Part shown: positions 47,566-60,746 of the stretch, in pieces
Layout: each line of letters opens with the position of its first letter
How positions within the stretch are numbered: position 1 is the stretch's first letter
The notes under the pieces: generated by a model
The model's database searches: none
The model's input: only the letters and a program-made list of their open reading frames with translations
Told to the model about the DNA's origin: nothing
Origin: Shinella sp. UYSO24
GTDB taxonomy: Bacteria; Pseudomonadota; Alphaproteobacteria; Rhizobiales; Rhizobiaceae
DNA length: 64,000 nt
NCBI GenBank assembly: GCA_902167985.1
Contig: CABHNZ010000006.1
Location: forward strand, 246,869 to 310,868
Reading direction: 5' to 3'
Position numbers and translations under genes: made by a program

Positions 47566-49712
47566 ATGATCACGAAGGGGCGGGGTGTCGTTGGAAAGCG
47601 GGCGAGGCGGCTGATTATCGGGACGGCCCTGACGACCATGTCGGTTGCAATGTCGGGCGTTGCCTTGGCGCAGGAAAGCACGGCAGACAGCGCCACGCAG
47701 CTGAAGCCGATCGTCCTCCAGGGCAAGGGCGCGCGCGTGATCGGCCCCGACCAGACGATCGTTGCCGAAGACAGCGCTGCCGGCACCAAGACCGATACGC
47801 CGATCGTCGATATTCCCGCCTCCGTGTCCGTCGTCACCCAGAAGGAAATGCAGACGCGGCATGTCGATAACCTCCAGCAGGCCGTCGCCTACACGTCGAG
47901 CGTCTTCGCCGACGAATTCGGCAATGACGATCGCTACGATTATTTCCGCATCCGCGGCTTCGACCAGACGATCCTTGGCAGCTACCGAGACGGACTGCCC
48001 ACACGTATCCCCGCCTTCTTTACCGCCGGCCGCTGGAGCCTTACGGCATGCAGCGCGTCGAGGTGCTGAAGGGCTCGACATCGACGCTGTTCGGCCTCAA
48101 CGGACCGGGTGGTCTCGTCAACTCGATCACCAAGCGGCCGCAGGATGAAAAATTCGGCGAGGTCTATACCTCGTTCGGCGATGGCACCAAGGAAGCGGGC
48201 TTTGATTTCGGTGCGCCGATCGACCCTGATGGCGTCTGGACCTATCGCCTGACCGGCCTTGCCAAGAACGGCGACCAGGGTTGGGACTATTCCAACGACG
48301 ACCGCCTGTATATTGCTCCTGCGCTCACCATCAAGCCGCAGGAAGGCACGTCGCTGACCATCCTTACCGACTATTACAAGCGGGATGGGACGGGTGCGCG
48401 TGGTCTTCCCAGCGGTGCGAATATCGATATTAACACTTTCCTGGGCGAGCCTGATTTCAACCGCTTCAATACGCGCCAGACGGATATAGGCTATCAGTTC
48501 GAGCACGAGATCAACGAAGACCTGACCTTCCGTTCGAACGGCCGCTATTCGCATGTCAGCCTCGATTATGCAGAGGTCTATGGCGCGTCGCTCGATCCGA
48601 CCGCCGACCGCATAGCCTTCTCGACCGATGGCTTGTCCAATCGCTATGCCTTCGACAATCAGCTTCAGTATGACGCGTCCTGGGATGGTGTGGAGAGCAA
48701 GACGCTCGTCGGCTTCGACTATGCCAACGATAATACGCGCGAAGTCATTCTCTACGGCACCGCAGGCCCGCTCGACATCAACAACCCGACCTATTGCGGC
48801 CTCTCCTGCATCACGCTCGGCGATTATCAGAACTGGCGTGTCCGCCAGCAGGCACTCGGCATCTACGCGCAGGAGCAGCTTACTTTCGACGACCGCTGGA
48901 TCGTGACGCTCGGCGGCCGCTGGGACCACGTCAATACCAAGGCGGATTATTACCTGACCGGAACCCAGGATGATAATACCGACACCGCCTTCACCAAGCG
49001 CATCGGCCTGACCTACAAGATCACGCAGAACTTTGCGGCCTATGCGAACTATTCCGAGAGCTTCCAGCCGATCGTGACGCCGACCGGCAGCTACCTGTCG
49101 ATCGACGGCGCACTGAAGTCGCAGGAAGGGCAGCAGTATGAAGTCGGCCTGAAATACAAGCCGGACGCCTTCGAGGGCCTCTTCACGCTTGCCTATTTCG
49201 ACCTGACCCAGACGAATGTCCCGACCTATGTGACGCCGATCCTCCAGAAGCAGATCGGCGAGGTCGGGGTGCGCGGCATCGAGTTCGAAGGCAAGGCGGC
49301 GATTGCCGACAACCTGAACTTGACGCTCGCCTATTCCTACTGGGATGCGGAGATCAAGGCAGCAGGCGCATCGAGCGGCAATGTCGGCAACCGGCCGTCG
49401 CGTGTTCCGCGTCATCTGGCATCCGCATGGCTCGATTACACGATCCCCGGCAAAGGTGCACTTGGCGATCTGACCATCGGCGGTGGTGTCCGCTATATCG
49501 GCCAGACCTATGGCGACGATGCCAACACGGTTTCGCTCGGCGGCTATACGACCTTCGATGCGGCCATCAGCTACAAGGTGACGAAGGATGTGACGCTGGC
49601 GGTTAACGCGACCAACCTCTTCGACCGCAAATATGTTGCAACCAACTACTATGGCACGGAATATTACGGCGACCGCCGCAAGGTCGTCGGTACGCTGAAA
49701 TATTCCTGGTAA
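47566..49712 (+). CDS. TonB-dependent siderophore receptor, ferrichrome/FhuA-like (one frame break)
   Basis: About 715 residues. An outer-membrane beta barrel with N-terminal plug. The signal peptide ends near GVALAQE. Plug motifs are DIPASVSVVTQKEM, YFRIRGFDQ and LKGSTSTLFGLNGPGG. The barrel ends with the aromatic terminus TLKYSW needed for outer-membrane insertion. The break near 48030 fits one lost base. With fhuC-D-B-like genes downstream, a hydroxamate siderophore is the likely ligand. Iron control is suggested by the box upstream. Confidence 0.9.
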
Positions 49713-49742
49713 GCGGTCGCGACAGGATATCCGTTTCGACAA

Positions 49743-49778
49743 GCCCACGCATCGCCGGATGCGTGGGCGATCGTTTTT
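49743..49778 (+). terminator. Terminator between receptor and transporter genes
   Basis: A perfect 11-bp stem (GCCCACGCATC with GATGCGTGGGC), four-base loop, and TCGTTTTT. It would give more receptor than transporter transcript. Confidence 0.75.
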
Positions 49779-49852
49779 CTCCGCAGCGGCGAAATCGGCC
49801 GCTGCCACGGGTGCTTCGCCAGCGTTGCGCTCGATGCCGACAAGGACAGGAC

Positions 49853-50665
49853 ATGACGACATTTTCCCCGCTTGCCGATGCGCAAAAGCCGCGCGGTGCA
49901 TTCGCCGTCGAGAATATCGGCCTTGCAATCGACGGCCGGGACATCCTGAAGGATGTCTCGCTCTCCTTTCCGGCTGGTGAGGTGGTCGCTCTCGTCGGTC
50001 ATAACGGCTCGGGGAAATCGAGCCTCCTGAAGATACTCGCCCGGCAGGTCAATGCGACGGCAGGCCAGACGTCCTTCGATGGCAAGCCGCTTCGCCAATA
50101 CGAAGATCGCGCCTTCGCCCGCGCCGTCGCCTATCTGCCGCAGGATCTCGGCACGGGCGCCGATATGACCATCCGCGAGCTTGTCGCCTGTGGGCGTTAT
50201 CCCTGGCATGGCGCCCTTGGCCGCTTCACGGATGGCGACCGCGCCAAGGTCGACGAGGCGCTTCGCCTGACGCATCTTGAAGTCTTTGCCGACCGTCTTG
50301 TCGGCACGCTCTCCGGCGGCGAGCGCCAGCGCGCCTGGCTTGCCATGCTCGTCGCACAGGATGCCCAGTGCCTGCTTCTGGACGAACCGACCGCAGCCCT
50401 CGATGTGGCGCATCAGATGGAAGTGCTGTCGCTGGTGCGCCGGCTGGTGCATGAGGGCGGGCGCAGCGTCGTCATCGTGCTGCACGATATCAACATGGCG
50501 GCGCGCTTCTGCGATCGTATCCACGCGCTGAAGAACGGCCGTGTCGTCGCCAGCGGTCTGCCGGGCGATGTGCTTGAGCCGGAGACGCTGCACAGGATCT
50601 ACGGGATCGACATGAACGTGATTGCCGCGCCTGAAATGGCCCATCCGATTGCCTATGCCCGCTGA
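49853..50665 (+). CDS. fhuC: Iron-siderophore ABC transporter ATP-binding protein
   Basis: 270 residues. Walker A GHNGSGKSSLL near 49, a Q-loop in AYLPQDL, signature LSGGERQRAW, Walker B LLLDEPTAALD and H-loop VLHDINMA. These are the marks of FhuC/FepC-type ATPases. ATG 49853 follows AAGGACA. The next gene (binding protein) begins inside its 3' end. It powers the fused permease at 51557-53532. Confidence 0.88.
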   Translation: MTTFSPLADAQKPRGAFAVENIGLAIDGRDILKDVSLSFPAGEVVALVGHNGSGKSSLLKILARQVNATAGQTSFDGKPLRQYEDRAFARAVAYLPQDLGTGADMTIRELVACGRYPWHGALGRFTDGDRAKVDEALRLTHLEVFADRLVGTLSGGERQRAWLAMLVAQDAQCLLLDEPTAALDVAHQMEVLSLVRRLVHEGGRSVVIVLHDINMAARFCDRIHALKNGRVVASGLPGDVLEPETLHRIYGIDMNVIAAPEMAHPIAYAR

Positions 50666-51560
50666 CCGTCAAAAGCTGCAGGTCTCACGCCGCACGCTTC
50701 TGCAATGGGGTGCTGCGGCATTCGCCATGCCGTCGCCGCTTCTTGCGGATCAGGCGGCTCCGCTCCGCATCGTCAGCCTCGATTACGGCCTCTCATCGAC
50801 GCTTCTGTCGCTCGGCCTTCCACCCGTCGGCATTTCCGATGGAGCGGATTGGGGCAAGTGGGTGGTCGAGCCGAAAATGCCGGCAAGCGTAGCGGATATC
50901 GGCACCTCCTTCGAGGTGAACCTCGAAATCCTCGCTGAACTGAAGCCCGATCTCATTCTGACCACGCCCTATCTCGATGACCTCCTGCCGAGATTGCAGC
51001 CGGTTGCCAAGGTGATCAGACTGGAGATCTTCGCGCCGGGCATAGGCCCGATCCTGCCGGCCGCGATGGCCGCCACCCGCAAGCTCGGCGCCGCGATTGG
51101 ACGCGAGGGTGAGGCGGAGGCGTTTCTCACCCGTTCGGAAGCCTTTTTCGATGAATGCCGTGCCCGGCTTTCGGGACAAAGGATCCCGCCCGTGGCGCTG
51201 ATCAATTTCATGGATGCACGCCACGCCCGCATCTATTCCAGCCCCGGCCTCTTCGACAACGTGCTTGGCCGGATCGGTGTCCGCAACGCCTGGACAAAGG
51301 CCTCCAACTATTGGGGCTTCGAGACGATCGGGATCGAGGAACTGGCCCGCATCGAGGATCCCGAGGCCCGCCTGATCGCCTTCGACCCGGTGCCGCCCGA
51401 CGTATTGCCGAAACTCGCCGAAAGTCCGCTCTGGAACCGGCTGCCTTTCGCAAGGCCCGGCCATTTTGCGGTGCTGCCGCCGGTGCTGATGTTCGGCATG
51501 GTCAACGAGGCCATGCGGTTTGCGCAATTGCTGACCGATCATCTGGAGCGCCAGTCATGA
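50655..51560 (+). CDS. fhuD: Iron-siderophore ABC substrate-binding protein
   Basis: 301 residues from ATG 50655, overlapping the ATPase gene by 11 bases. A twin-arginine leader (SRRTLLQWGAAAFAMP) directs export; no lipobox Cys follows. The body has the type-III binding-protein phrases LRIVSLDYGLSSTLLSLG, LAELKPDLILTTPYLDD and GIEELARIEDP. It matches FhuD/FecB-like ferric-hydroxamate binding proteins. Its stop overlaps the permease start (ATGATGA), so translation is coupled. Confidence 0.86.
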   Translation: MPADRQKLQVSRRTLLQWGAAAFAMPSPLLADQAAPLRIVSLDYGLSSTLLSLGLPPVGISDGADWGKWVVEPKMPASVADIGTSFEVNLEILAELKPDLILTTPYLDDLLPRLQPVAKVIRLEIFAPGIGPILPAAMAATRKLGAAIGREGEAEAFLTRSEAFFDECRARLSGQRIPPVALINFMDARHARIYSSPGLFDNVLGRIGVRNAWTKASNYWGFETIGIEELARIEDPEARLIAFDPVPPDVLPKLAESPLWNRLPFARPGHFAVLPPVLMFGMVNEAMRFAQLLTDHLERQS

Positions 51561-53532
51561 TGGCCAACCGATGGGACAATCTCGGGCCGGCGCTGGTTGT
51601 GCTGCTGCTGGCGACAGCCGGTGCTGTTGCATGCTACGCCCTGATCTCCCCCGCGCTGGCGACGGTGGCTGCGGCGCCCTACGACACGCAGCAGATGGTG
51701 CTGTTCTATTCGACACTCCCACGCCTTGCGACCGCGCTGATCGCCGGTGCGGCGCTTGCTCTGTCCGGATCGCTGTTTCAGCAGGTTCTGCGCAATCCGC
51801 TTGCCGATCCGACGACGCTTGGCGTTTCGGCGGGGGCAAATCTCGCGCTCGTTGTCGCCTCGCTTTTCCTGCCCGGCCTGCTGGGCGCCGGGCGCGATCT
51901 TGTCGCCCTCACCGGCAGCGGCCTGGCGGCGGCCATCGTCATCGGGCTCGGTGCCCGTCGCGGTTTCTCGCCCTATTCGCTGGTCCTGTCGGGCCTCGTG
52001 CTCAGCCTCTGGTGCGGTGGTCTCTCGGCCATCCTTATCTATCTGAACCAGCGTTATCTCGCGAGCCTGTTCATCTGGGGCGCCGGATCGCTTTCACAGC
52101 AAAGCTGGGTCATTCCGGTCTCGCTGCTCTGGAAAACACTGGCGATTGCGGCCGTCTGCGGCCTGCTGATGAGACCCCTTGCACTCATCGACCTCGGAGA
52201 GAGCGGCGCCGCGGGCCTCGGTGTCCGCCTGTTTCGCCTCAGAGCAGCCGTCATTATCTGCGCCGTCGCGCTGGCGGGGTTTGTCACAAGCGCCATCGGC
52301 GTGATCGGATTTATCGGGCTGGTGGCACCGACGCTCGCGCGTCTCGCAGGTGCGCGGCGGCCGATCCAGGTGGTCGTCTGGTCGCCGCTGATCGGTGCGG
52401 CGCTGCTGCTCCTGGCCGATTCCGTGCTGCAGCTGGCGGCGGGCGGCCTTGGCGACTTTCTCCCGACAGGCGCTGTGACTGCCATCTTCGGCTCACCCCT
52501 GCTGCTGGCACTCCTGCCGCGCCTGAAAATTCGCCACCGGATCCAGCCGCCGGCGCCGTTACGGCAAGGCCATCGGCCAAGGCCATTGACCGCCCTGATC
52601 GCCGGAGGCCTCGGTCTCCTTGCAATCGTCCTGCTCGCTCTTCTCCTGGGAAGAACCGCCAATGGCTCCTGGACCTTCAATGGTGCGGGGCTCTCTGGCG
52701 AGATCTTCTCCCTTCGTGCGCCAAAGGTCTTTGCTGCTCTGGCCTCCGGCGCCATGCTGGCGGTTGCCGGCACGATCCTGCAGCGTTTGACGGGCAACGA
52801 GATGGCCAGCCCGGAAGTGCTTGGCATCAGCGCCGGTGCAACCTTCGGCGTCGCCATCGCGCTCTTCGTCGTCTCGCCCGCGCTGCCGGGACAGTTCGCG
52901 TCGGCGGCGCTCGGCGCCTCGTGGTCCTGAGCTTGATCTTCATGACGGCCAGACGGTCGTCGCTTGCACCGGAAAGGGTTCTGCTGGCCGGCATATCTCT
53001 GAGCGCCATGGTCGATGCGGTCGTCGGCATCCTCAGTTCATCCGGGGATCCGAGAGCAGCATTGCTGATGCGCTGGATGAGCGGATCGACCTATCTCGTT
53101 GATGGATATATGGCATCGGCGGAATTTCTGGTGGCTGCTGCGCTGATCGCGATCGCGCTTTTCGCCCGCCGCTGGCTCGATCTGCTTCCCCTCGGACCTC
53201 CGGCTTCCATGGCAATCGGGGTGCCGCTGGGGCGTTCGCGGTTTGCGCTTTTCGGTCTGGCTGGCGTCATGACGGCGGCTGGAACCCTCACCGTCGGCCC
53301 CTTGTCCTTCGTCGGCCTGATGGGGCCGCATCTGGCCCGCGAGATGGGGCTGACACGGGCCCTGCCGCAATTGGTCGGTGCGGCCGTGATCGGTGGCGGA
53401 TTGATGGTGGCGGCCGATCTGATCGGACGTACGATCGTCTCTCCCTATCAGATCCCGGCGGGATTGGTTTCCGCGTTGATCGGCGCACCATTCCTGATGC
53501 TCATGATGAGAAAAGAAGATAACCATCAGTGA
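51557..53532 (+). CDS. fhuB: Fused iron-siderophore ABC permease, FhuB type (one frame break)
   Basis: About 658 residues made of two FecCD-type halves of roughly 330, each with about ten helices. Half 1 carries RNPLADPTTLGVSAGANLAL and GFIGLVAPTLAR; half 2 carries NEMASPEVLGISAGATFGVA and SFVGLMGPHLAR. Such internal duplication is characteristic of FhuB. The break near 52918, in ALGAS, fits one lost base. Together with FhuC and FhuD it imports ferric siderophore across the inner membrane. Confidence 0.87.
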
Positions 53533-53573
53533 TCGAATGATATTATCGGCTCACTGTGGTTGATTGTTATGAA

Positions 53574-53593
53574 GCGGGCCTCATGCGGCCCGC
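53574..53593. terminator. Small hairpin between convergent genes
   Basis: GCGGGCC, six bases, GGCCCGC between fhuB and the convergent dehydratase gene. No T tract on either strand, so termination is only possible. Confidence 0.35.
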
Positions 53594-53610
53594 CTCAGCA
53601 CACGTTTCAT

Positions 53611-54798
53611 TCAGGCAAAGGCATAGGAGCCGTCCGGACGCTTCGGGACACGGCGCTGCCAGTGGATGTATCCATCTTCCGCCATCGCCTTTTCATCCAT
53701 CTCGACACCCCAGCCGGGGCGGTCCGGCCGCAATTCGAGATAGCCGTCCTTCGGCAAGTAGGGATCGACGACATAGCGGGTTTCGTCCTCGCGGGTCTCG
53801 ACCTGCGTGCCGCCATAGACATAGGCCTGTCCCCTCGGCAGCCGGTATTCGAGGATCTTGAAGTTCTGCTGGGCGGCGGAGAAGTGAACATTGACGGCGG
53901 TTGCCAGCGGTCCCATCGGGTTATGCGGAGCGATGCCCACATAGAAGGCTTCTGCCAGTGTCGCGATGCGACGCATTTCCGACAGGCCGCCGACGACGCA
54001 GATATCCGGCTGGATCAGGTCGGCGCCCTTCACCTGCAGAAGTCGCAGGAACTCATAGCGGCTGTAGAGTGATTCACCCGTCGCCAGCGTGCAGTTGAGC
54101 CCCTGTTTCAGTTCGCCCCATGCCTCGAAGTTTTCCGGCCTGAGCGGCTCCTCGTAAAAGAGCGGATCATAGGGGGCAAGCGCATTGCCGAGCTGGCGGG
54201 CCGCCGCCGGCTCGTAGATCTTGGCATGGGCATCGAAGGCGATTTCGTAATCGTCGCGAACCGTCTCGCGCAACTGCCGGAAATAGTCGGCAGAGGCTTT
54301 CACCACATTGCCCCAGCGGTTGCTGTGCATGTCGATCCGCCAGGGGCTGAGCTTGAAGGCGGAAAAGCCCCAGCCTTCGTTCAGCCGGTCGAGTTCGTCG
54401 CGGGCGGCCGGCGCATCCGGGGCCGTATAGACACCGGCATAGACCTTGACGCGATCGCGAACCTCGCCGCCAAGCAGCTTGTAGACCGGCACACCGGCGG
54501 CCTTGGCGGTCAGATCCCAGAGGCAGTGGTCGAGGCCGGAAATGGCCGCCAGCCCCATGGCACCCGGCGGAAAGCGGCTCTGCTGGATCATCAGGTTCAC
54601 CAGATAGTCGATCCGCGTCGGATCCTGCCCGGCGATGAAGCCGTAAAGGTAGTCGAGCAGCGGCGGCAGTGCCTTGTCCGGCCCGTGATTGTAGCATTCG
54701 CCCCAGCCGGTCAGTCCGTCATCGGTATCGAGCGCGACAATCACGCGAGGCCGGTCCTTGTCGCGCGTCATGAATACGCGCATGCGGTCTATCTTCAT
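53611..54798 (-). CDS. Mandelate racemase/enolase-superfamily sugar-acid dehydratase (DgoD-like)
   Basis: 395 residues. Metal ligands Asp189 (FDAHAKI), Glu217 (FYEEPL) and Glu242 (ATGESL) are present. His191 (the DxH pattern) and His292 (APHNPMG) correspond to the acid/base histidines of galactonate dehydratase. It should dehydrate an aldonic acid to a 2-keto-3-deoxy acid. ATG 54798 follows GAGGAG. It is last in the Opp-type transporter operon; lactonase and aldolase-type enzymes lie on the other side of the locus, making a plausible pathway. Confidence 0.87.
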   Translation of the reverse strand: MKIDRMRVFMTRDKDRPRVIVALDTDDGLTGWGECYNHGPDKALPPLLDYLYGFIAGQDPTRIDYLVNLMIQQSRFPPGAMGLAAISGLDHCLWDLTAKAAGVPVYKLLGGEVRDRVKVYAGVYTAPDAPAARDELDRLNEGWGFSAFKLSPWRIDMHSNRWGNVVKASADYFRQLRETVRDDYEIAFDAHAKIYEPAAARQLGNALAPYDPLFYEEPLRPENFEAWGELKQGLNCTLATGESLYSRYEFLRLLQVKGADLIQPDICVVGGLSEMRRIATLAEAFYVGIAPHNPMGPLATAVNVHFSAAQQNFKILEYRLPRGQAYVYGGTQVETREDETRYVVDPYLPKDGYLELRPDRPGWGVEMDEKAMAEDGYIHWQRRVPKRPDGSYAFA

Positions 54799-54833
54799 GT
54801 TCAGCTCCTCACATGCGAAATGGTCGTTGTCTG

Positions 54834-56558
<1,725 letters not shown>

Positions 56559-56565
56559 TCGCGCC

Positions 56566-57687
56566 TCACTTGTTATAAGGATCGGCTGCATCACGCAGAC
56601 CGTCACCGAGAAGATTGAGCGCCATGACGGCGACCACGACGGCAATGCCGGGCAGGAACAGCCAGGGCGCAGTGGCGATCGAGCGAATGTTCTGCGCCTC
56701 GCGCAGGAGCACACCCCAGGAAACGGTCGGCGGCTGAAGGCCGAGCCCGAGGAAGGAAAGCGAGGTTTCCGCGAGGATCATCGCCGGTACGGCAAGCGTG
56801 ACGGAAGCGATGATATGGCTCGAAAAGCTCGGCAGCATGTGGCGGAAGATGATGCGTGTTTCCGACACGCCGTCGAGACGGGCGGCGGCGACGAATTCTT
56901 CCGTGCGAAGCGATAGGAACCGACCGCGGACGACGCGGGCGAGCTGCGCCCAGCCGGTGAAGGAGAGGATGATCGTGATCATCATGTATTGCAGCGTGGC
57001 GGGCCAGCCCTGCGGCAGCGCGGCGGCAAGCGCCAGCCAGATCGGGATCGTCGGCAGCGATAGGACGAAGTCGATGACACGCTGCATGAAAAAGTCGAGC
57101 CGACCGCCGTAATAGCCTGAAATTCCACCAAGAATGATACCGAGAAGCAATGAGACGGCAACGCCCACAAGGCCGATCGACAGCGAAACCTGAGCGCCCT
57201 GCACGGTGCGGCTATAGACGTCGCGGCCAAGCCGATCGGCGCCGAAGAGGAAGAGCGGCTGCGCCTTGTTGGTGGTGGCGATCAGGTGGATATCCGTCTC
57301 GAAAAGCCCCAGCACTGAGTAGGTGTAGCCGCGGCCGAAGAAGGTGATCGGGATCTTCTTCGTCTTGTCCTCGGTGAAGATCGCCGCAAGCGTCTGCGGA
57401 TCGCGGCTCAGTTTCAGCGGATAGTAATGCGGCCAGAAATCGAAGCCGTCCGATGTGTCGAAGAAATGCACCTGCTGCGGCGGGTGGAAGGTGGCGCGGG
57501 CATTCTGGGCCACCGGATCGTTGATGGCGAAGAAGCCGGGAAAGAGCGCCACGATATACATGGCGACGGTGACGACGAGGGCGGCCATGGCGAGCTTGTG
57601 CCGCTTGAAGGCCCACCAGATGAGCTGCCATTGCGAGGCGACGGCGGCGCGATCCGGGCGGATGTTGGTAACGGTGATATCGGCCAT
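56566..57687 (-). CDS. ABC transporter permease, OppC type with long periplasmic insert
   Basis: 373 residues, longer than usual DppC (about 300) because of a loop of roughly 100 residues after the first helix (about 60-155). The family phrases FGADRLGRDVYSRTVQG and ETSLSFLGLGLQPPTVSWG are present, with about six helices. The long insert is seen in the microcin C/YejE-like and some sugar-acid Opp subgroups. It pairs with the permease upstream. Confidence 0.9.
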   Translation of the reverse strand: MADITVTNIRPDRAAVASQWQLIWWAFKRHKLAMAALVVTVAMYIVALFPGFFAINDPVAQNARATFHPPQQVHFFDTSDGFDFWPHYYPLKLSRDPQTLAAIFTEDKTKKIPITFFGRGYTYSVLGLFETDIHLIATTNKAQPLFLFGADRLGRDVYSRTVQGAQVSLSIGLVGVAVSLLLGIILGGISGYYGGRLDFFMQRVIDFVLSLPTIPIWLALAAALPQGWPATLQYMMITIILSFTGWAQLARVVRGRFLSLRTEEFVAAARLDGVSETRIIFRHMLPSFSSHIIASVTLAVPAMILAETSLSFLGLGLQPPTVSWGVLLREAQNIRSIATAPWLFLPGIAVVVAVMALNLLGDGLRDAADPYNK

Positions 57688-57696
57688 GCGTGCCTC

Positions 57697-58682
57697 CTAT
57701 TCCAGCCGGATGCGGGGATCGACGAGCGCCAGCAGGATGTCGCTGATCAGCGAACCGATCAGCGTCAATGCGCAGATCAGGAGCACGAAGCGCCTGCCAG
57801 ATACATGTCCTGCGCCATCAGTGATTGCAGCAGCAGCGGCGCGGCTGTCGGCAGGTTGAGGACGATCGCCACGACGACGGAGCCGGAAATCAGGTTCGGC
57901 AGAAGCCAGGCGATAGTCGAGATGAACGGATTGAGCGCGATGCGCAGCGGATATTTCATCAGCAGCCGCAGTTCCGACAGGCCCTTGGCGCGGGCGGTCG
58001 TCACATAGGGTTTCGGCAGCTCGTCGAGCATGTTGGCGCGCATGACGCGGATCAGGCTTGCGGTGGACGAGATCGCGAGAATGGCGACCGGCAGCCAGAT
58101 ATGCGTCAGGAGATCGAGCATCTTGGCAATGCTCCACGGTGCCGTCTCATATTGCGACGAGAAGAGGCCGCCGACATCCGCGCCGAACTCGACGGCGGCC
58201 ACATACATGAGAACGAGCGCCAGAAGGAAGGACGGGATCGACAGGCCGAAAAAGGCGAAGGCGGTGAAGGCATAGTCGCCGACGGAATATTTCTTGACCG
58301 CCGAATAGACGCCGATCGGCAGAGCCAGCGCCCAGGTGGCAAGCAGGCTGCCGAGTGCCAGCACCAGCGTCAGCGCCATGCGCTCCCAGATCAGCCCCGA
58401 TACCGGTTGCTGCCATTCGAAGGACATGCCGAAATCGCCGCGGGTGACGATGCCCCAGATCCATTTGAGGTATTGGAAGATCATCGGCTGGTCGAGTCCG
58501 AAACGCTCACGCAGCTGGGCGGCGGTGTTCTGGTCGATGACTTCGTTCGACGAGGCCAGAGTGGCGATATAGGTGGTGACAAAGTCGCCCGGCGGCAGCT
58601 GGATGAGGACGAAGGCAAGGAAACTCACCGCAAAAAGTGAGGGGATCATCCATAAAAGGCGCTTCAGAATGAATTTCAGCAT
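57697..58682 (-). CDS. ABC transporter permease, OppB type (one frame break)
   Basis: About 328 residues with six helices. It starts MLKFILKRLLWMIPSLFAV. The EAA-type loop is KPYVTTARAKGLSELRLL, and the natural end after the break is ISDILLALVDPRIRLE. The break near 57787 fits one lost base (the span is one short of a multiple of three). Its gene ends nine bases before the OppC-type permease. Confidence 0.87.
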
Positions 58683-58763
58683 GGGACGCTCGCAATTCGG
58701 ATTGACCTGACGGGCAGCCGCGTCTGGCGGCCGCCTTGGGGAAGGACAATGGGGGAGAAAAGA

Positions 58764-58788
58764 GGCGCCGCCGGATAGCGGCGGCGCC
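58764..58788 (-). terminator. Intercistronic hairpin after the binding-protein gene
   Basis: A perfect 9-bp stem (GGCGCCGCC with GGCGGCGCC), followed on the minus strand by a T-rich CTCTTTTCTC. It lies 12 bases after the binding-protein stop and before the permease genes, so it could partly terminate. Confidence 0.6.
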
Positions 58789-58799
58789 CGCGAGAAACC

Positions 58800-60746
58800 T
58801 CAGCTCGTGAAGGTGAATTGCTGCGGCAGGGCAGGGCCGGGATTGGGCCAGGACCAGCTGTCCGGTTCTTTTTCCGGCACGTTATGCAGGTTGTTGCGGA
58901 TGATGCCAAAGCCGCCGACCGCAAGGCAAAGCCCAACGGTCTCGAATTCGTCGGCAGCGATATCGAAGATCTGCTTCATGATCGCACCACGCTTGTCGAG
59001 ATCGGCCGTCGAGCGTGCCTCGTCGAACAGCTTCATCCGCTTCTTCTGGCTTTCCGGCGGCTCCTCGCCCTTTTCGCCATTGGACGTGTACCAGAGCGTC
59101 CACGGGATGGCGTAGCGAGAGCCCTGCGGATGGAAGGCGAAGAAGTCGCGCGGGTCGAGCATCGGATCGAGCCCACCCGGTCCCGGCCAGACCTGCGCGT
59201 CATGGGCATTGTCGTCGCCGCGCGTATAATAGAGGGCGCGCTCGATCGTGTTGACCTTCATGTCGACGCCGATCTGTGCCCAATGCGCCTTCACCAGCTC
59301 CAGCGCATCGACGAGATCCGGATAAAGGGTCGGGATGACATCGATGGCAAAGAAGATCGGCTGGCCATCGGGCCGAAGGCGAATGCCGTTGCCGTTCTTC
59401 TTGTCATAGCCCGCCTTGTCCAGCATGGCGCCTGCCTTGTCCGGATCATAATCGGTGAATTGCCGGGCAAGCTTCTCGTTATACCAGGGATGCGTCGGGC
59501 GAGGGCCTGTCTGGTAGGGTTCGGACTGGCCGAAATAGACGATCTGGATGATCTCGTCGCGGTTGATGCCGAGTGACAGGGCCTGACGCACGGACTTGTC
59601 GGCGAAGAATTTTCGCATCGCCGGGTCCTTGTGGGTCATGTTGAGGTAGATCTGGCACTGTTGGGCCGCCGATGGCTCCAGCGTCATCAGGCGGTAGTCG
59701 CCCTTCTTCATGTTCTGCGACAGGGTCGGCTTGTTGGCCAGCACGTTGATGTGCCGCTCCTGGATGTCGATCTTGCCGGAAATGACGTTGAGCATCAGCG
59801 ATTCGACATCCTGGGAGATGCCGAAGTTGATTTCATCGATATACGGAAGCTGGTTGCCCTCGGTATCGACCTGCCAGAAGAAAGGGTTGCGGGTCATGAC
59901 GACGCGCGTGGCGCCGCCGGAATAGGGCTCCTTGATGACCCACGGATCGAGGGTCGGCTTTTCCGTATTCGACCAGCGCGATGGGATTTCGATATCGCCG
60001 CATTTGGAGCGGAAGAGTTCCGTCCAGCTGCCGACGCCTGCCTTCTTCACCTCGGCATCGAGGCCCGAATTGTATTTCGGCAGGAACTTGCTGCAATAAT
60101 GTTTCGCAAACAGCGTCGGATGCTGGCCGAGCGGTGTCGCCAGATTTTCCAGATAGAGCGCGTTTGCCGCGGCAAAGGTGAATTTCACCGTGTAATCATC
60201 GACCTTTGTGACGCTCACCGGCTTTCCAGCCACGGCAATCTGGGCCGGGGTCGCGCTGTAAAGCTCCTTGTTCTTCACCACGTCCTCAATGGCGAACACC
60301 ACGTCATCTGCGGTGAATGGATGGCCATCGGACCATCTGACGCCCTTCAGAAGGTGGAATGTGAACTCCGTCGCGTCGCCGTTGACGTCCCATTTCTCGG
60401 CAAGGTTCGGAAGAACGGCAGTGAAATCCATGTTCCAGCGCACGAGGCTCTGGTTGCCGACCATGCGCAATATGCCGTTATGGTCTGACGAACCGCGAAG
60501 CCCGCGGCGCAATGTGCCGCCATAAGTGCCGATCTTTTCCCAGGGTTTAACCACCATCGGGTTCGGCGGAAGCCGTTCGGCAAGCGGTGGAAGCTTGCCA
60601 TCCTTGACCAGCGCCGCAAGCTGCGGTGCTTCCTTGCCGCCGGCAGCCTTGGCGCTGCCCGCAATCGACAGGGCAACGGCGCCGCCGACCCCTGCAAGAA
60701 ACGTACGGCGTGATACGCCGGACAGACTGAACTCGTCGTCGCGCAT
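58800..60746 (-). CDS. ABC substrate-binding protein, oligopeptide/sugar type (family 5), Tat-exported
   Basis: 648 residues, longer than peptide-binding proteins (about 500) and like the agropine/sugar-oligomer Opp subgroup. A twin-arginine leader ([19 protein letters not shown]) is at 11-30. Family-5 marks are [20 protein letters not shown] and [22 protein letters not shown] 60746 has GGAGG upstream. First gene of the five-gene minus-strand operon ending with the dehydratase; this context points to an acid sugar or its oligomer as ligand, which is an inference. Confidence 0.88.
   Translation of the reverse strand: MRDDEFSLSGVSRRTFLAGVGGAVALSIAGSAKAAGGKEAPQLAALVKDGKLPPLAERLPPNPMVVKPWEKIGTYGGTLRRGLRGSSDHNGILRMVGNQSLVRWNMDFTAVLPNLAEKWDVNGDATEFTFHLLKGVRWSDGHPFTADDVVFAIEDVVKNKELYSATPAQIAVAGKPVSVTKVDDYTVKFTFAAANALYLENLATPLGQHPTLFAKHYCSKFLPKYNSGLDAEVKKAGVGSWTELFRSKCGDIEIPSRWSNTEKPTLDPWVIKEPYSGGATRVVMTRNPFFWQVDTEGNQLPYIDEINFGISQDVESLMLNVISGKIDIQERHINVLANKPTLSQNMKKGDYRLMTLEPSAAQQCQIYLNMTHKDPAMRKFFADKSVRQALSLGINRDEIIQIVYFGQSEPYQTGPRPTHPWYNEKLARQFTDYDPDKAGAMLDKAGYDKKNGNGIRLRPDGQPIFFAIDVIPTLYPDLVDALELVKAHWAQIGVDMKVNTIERALYYTRGDDNAHDAQVWPGPGGLDPMLDPRDFFAFHPQGSRYAIPWTLWYTSNGEKGEEPPESQKKRMKLFDEARSTADLDKRGAIMKQIFDIAADEFETVGLCLAVGGFGIIRNNLHNVPEKEPDSWSWPNPGPALPQQFTFTS

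Noticed and set aside
47982..49928. 648-codon minus-strand frame opposite the TonB receptor
   Set aside because: Antisense shadow of a beta-barrel gene; it also crosses the terminator at 49743.
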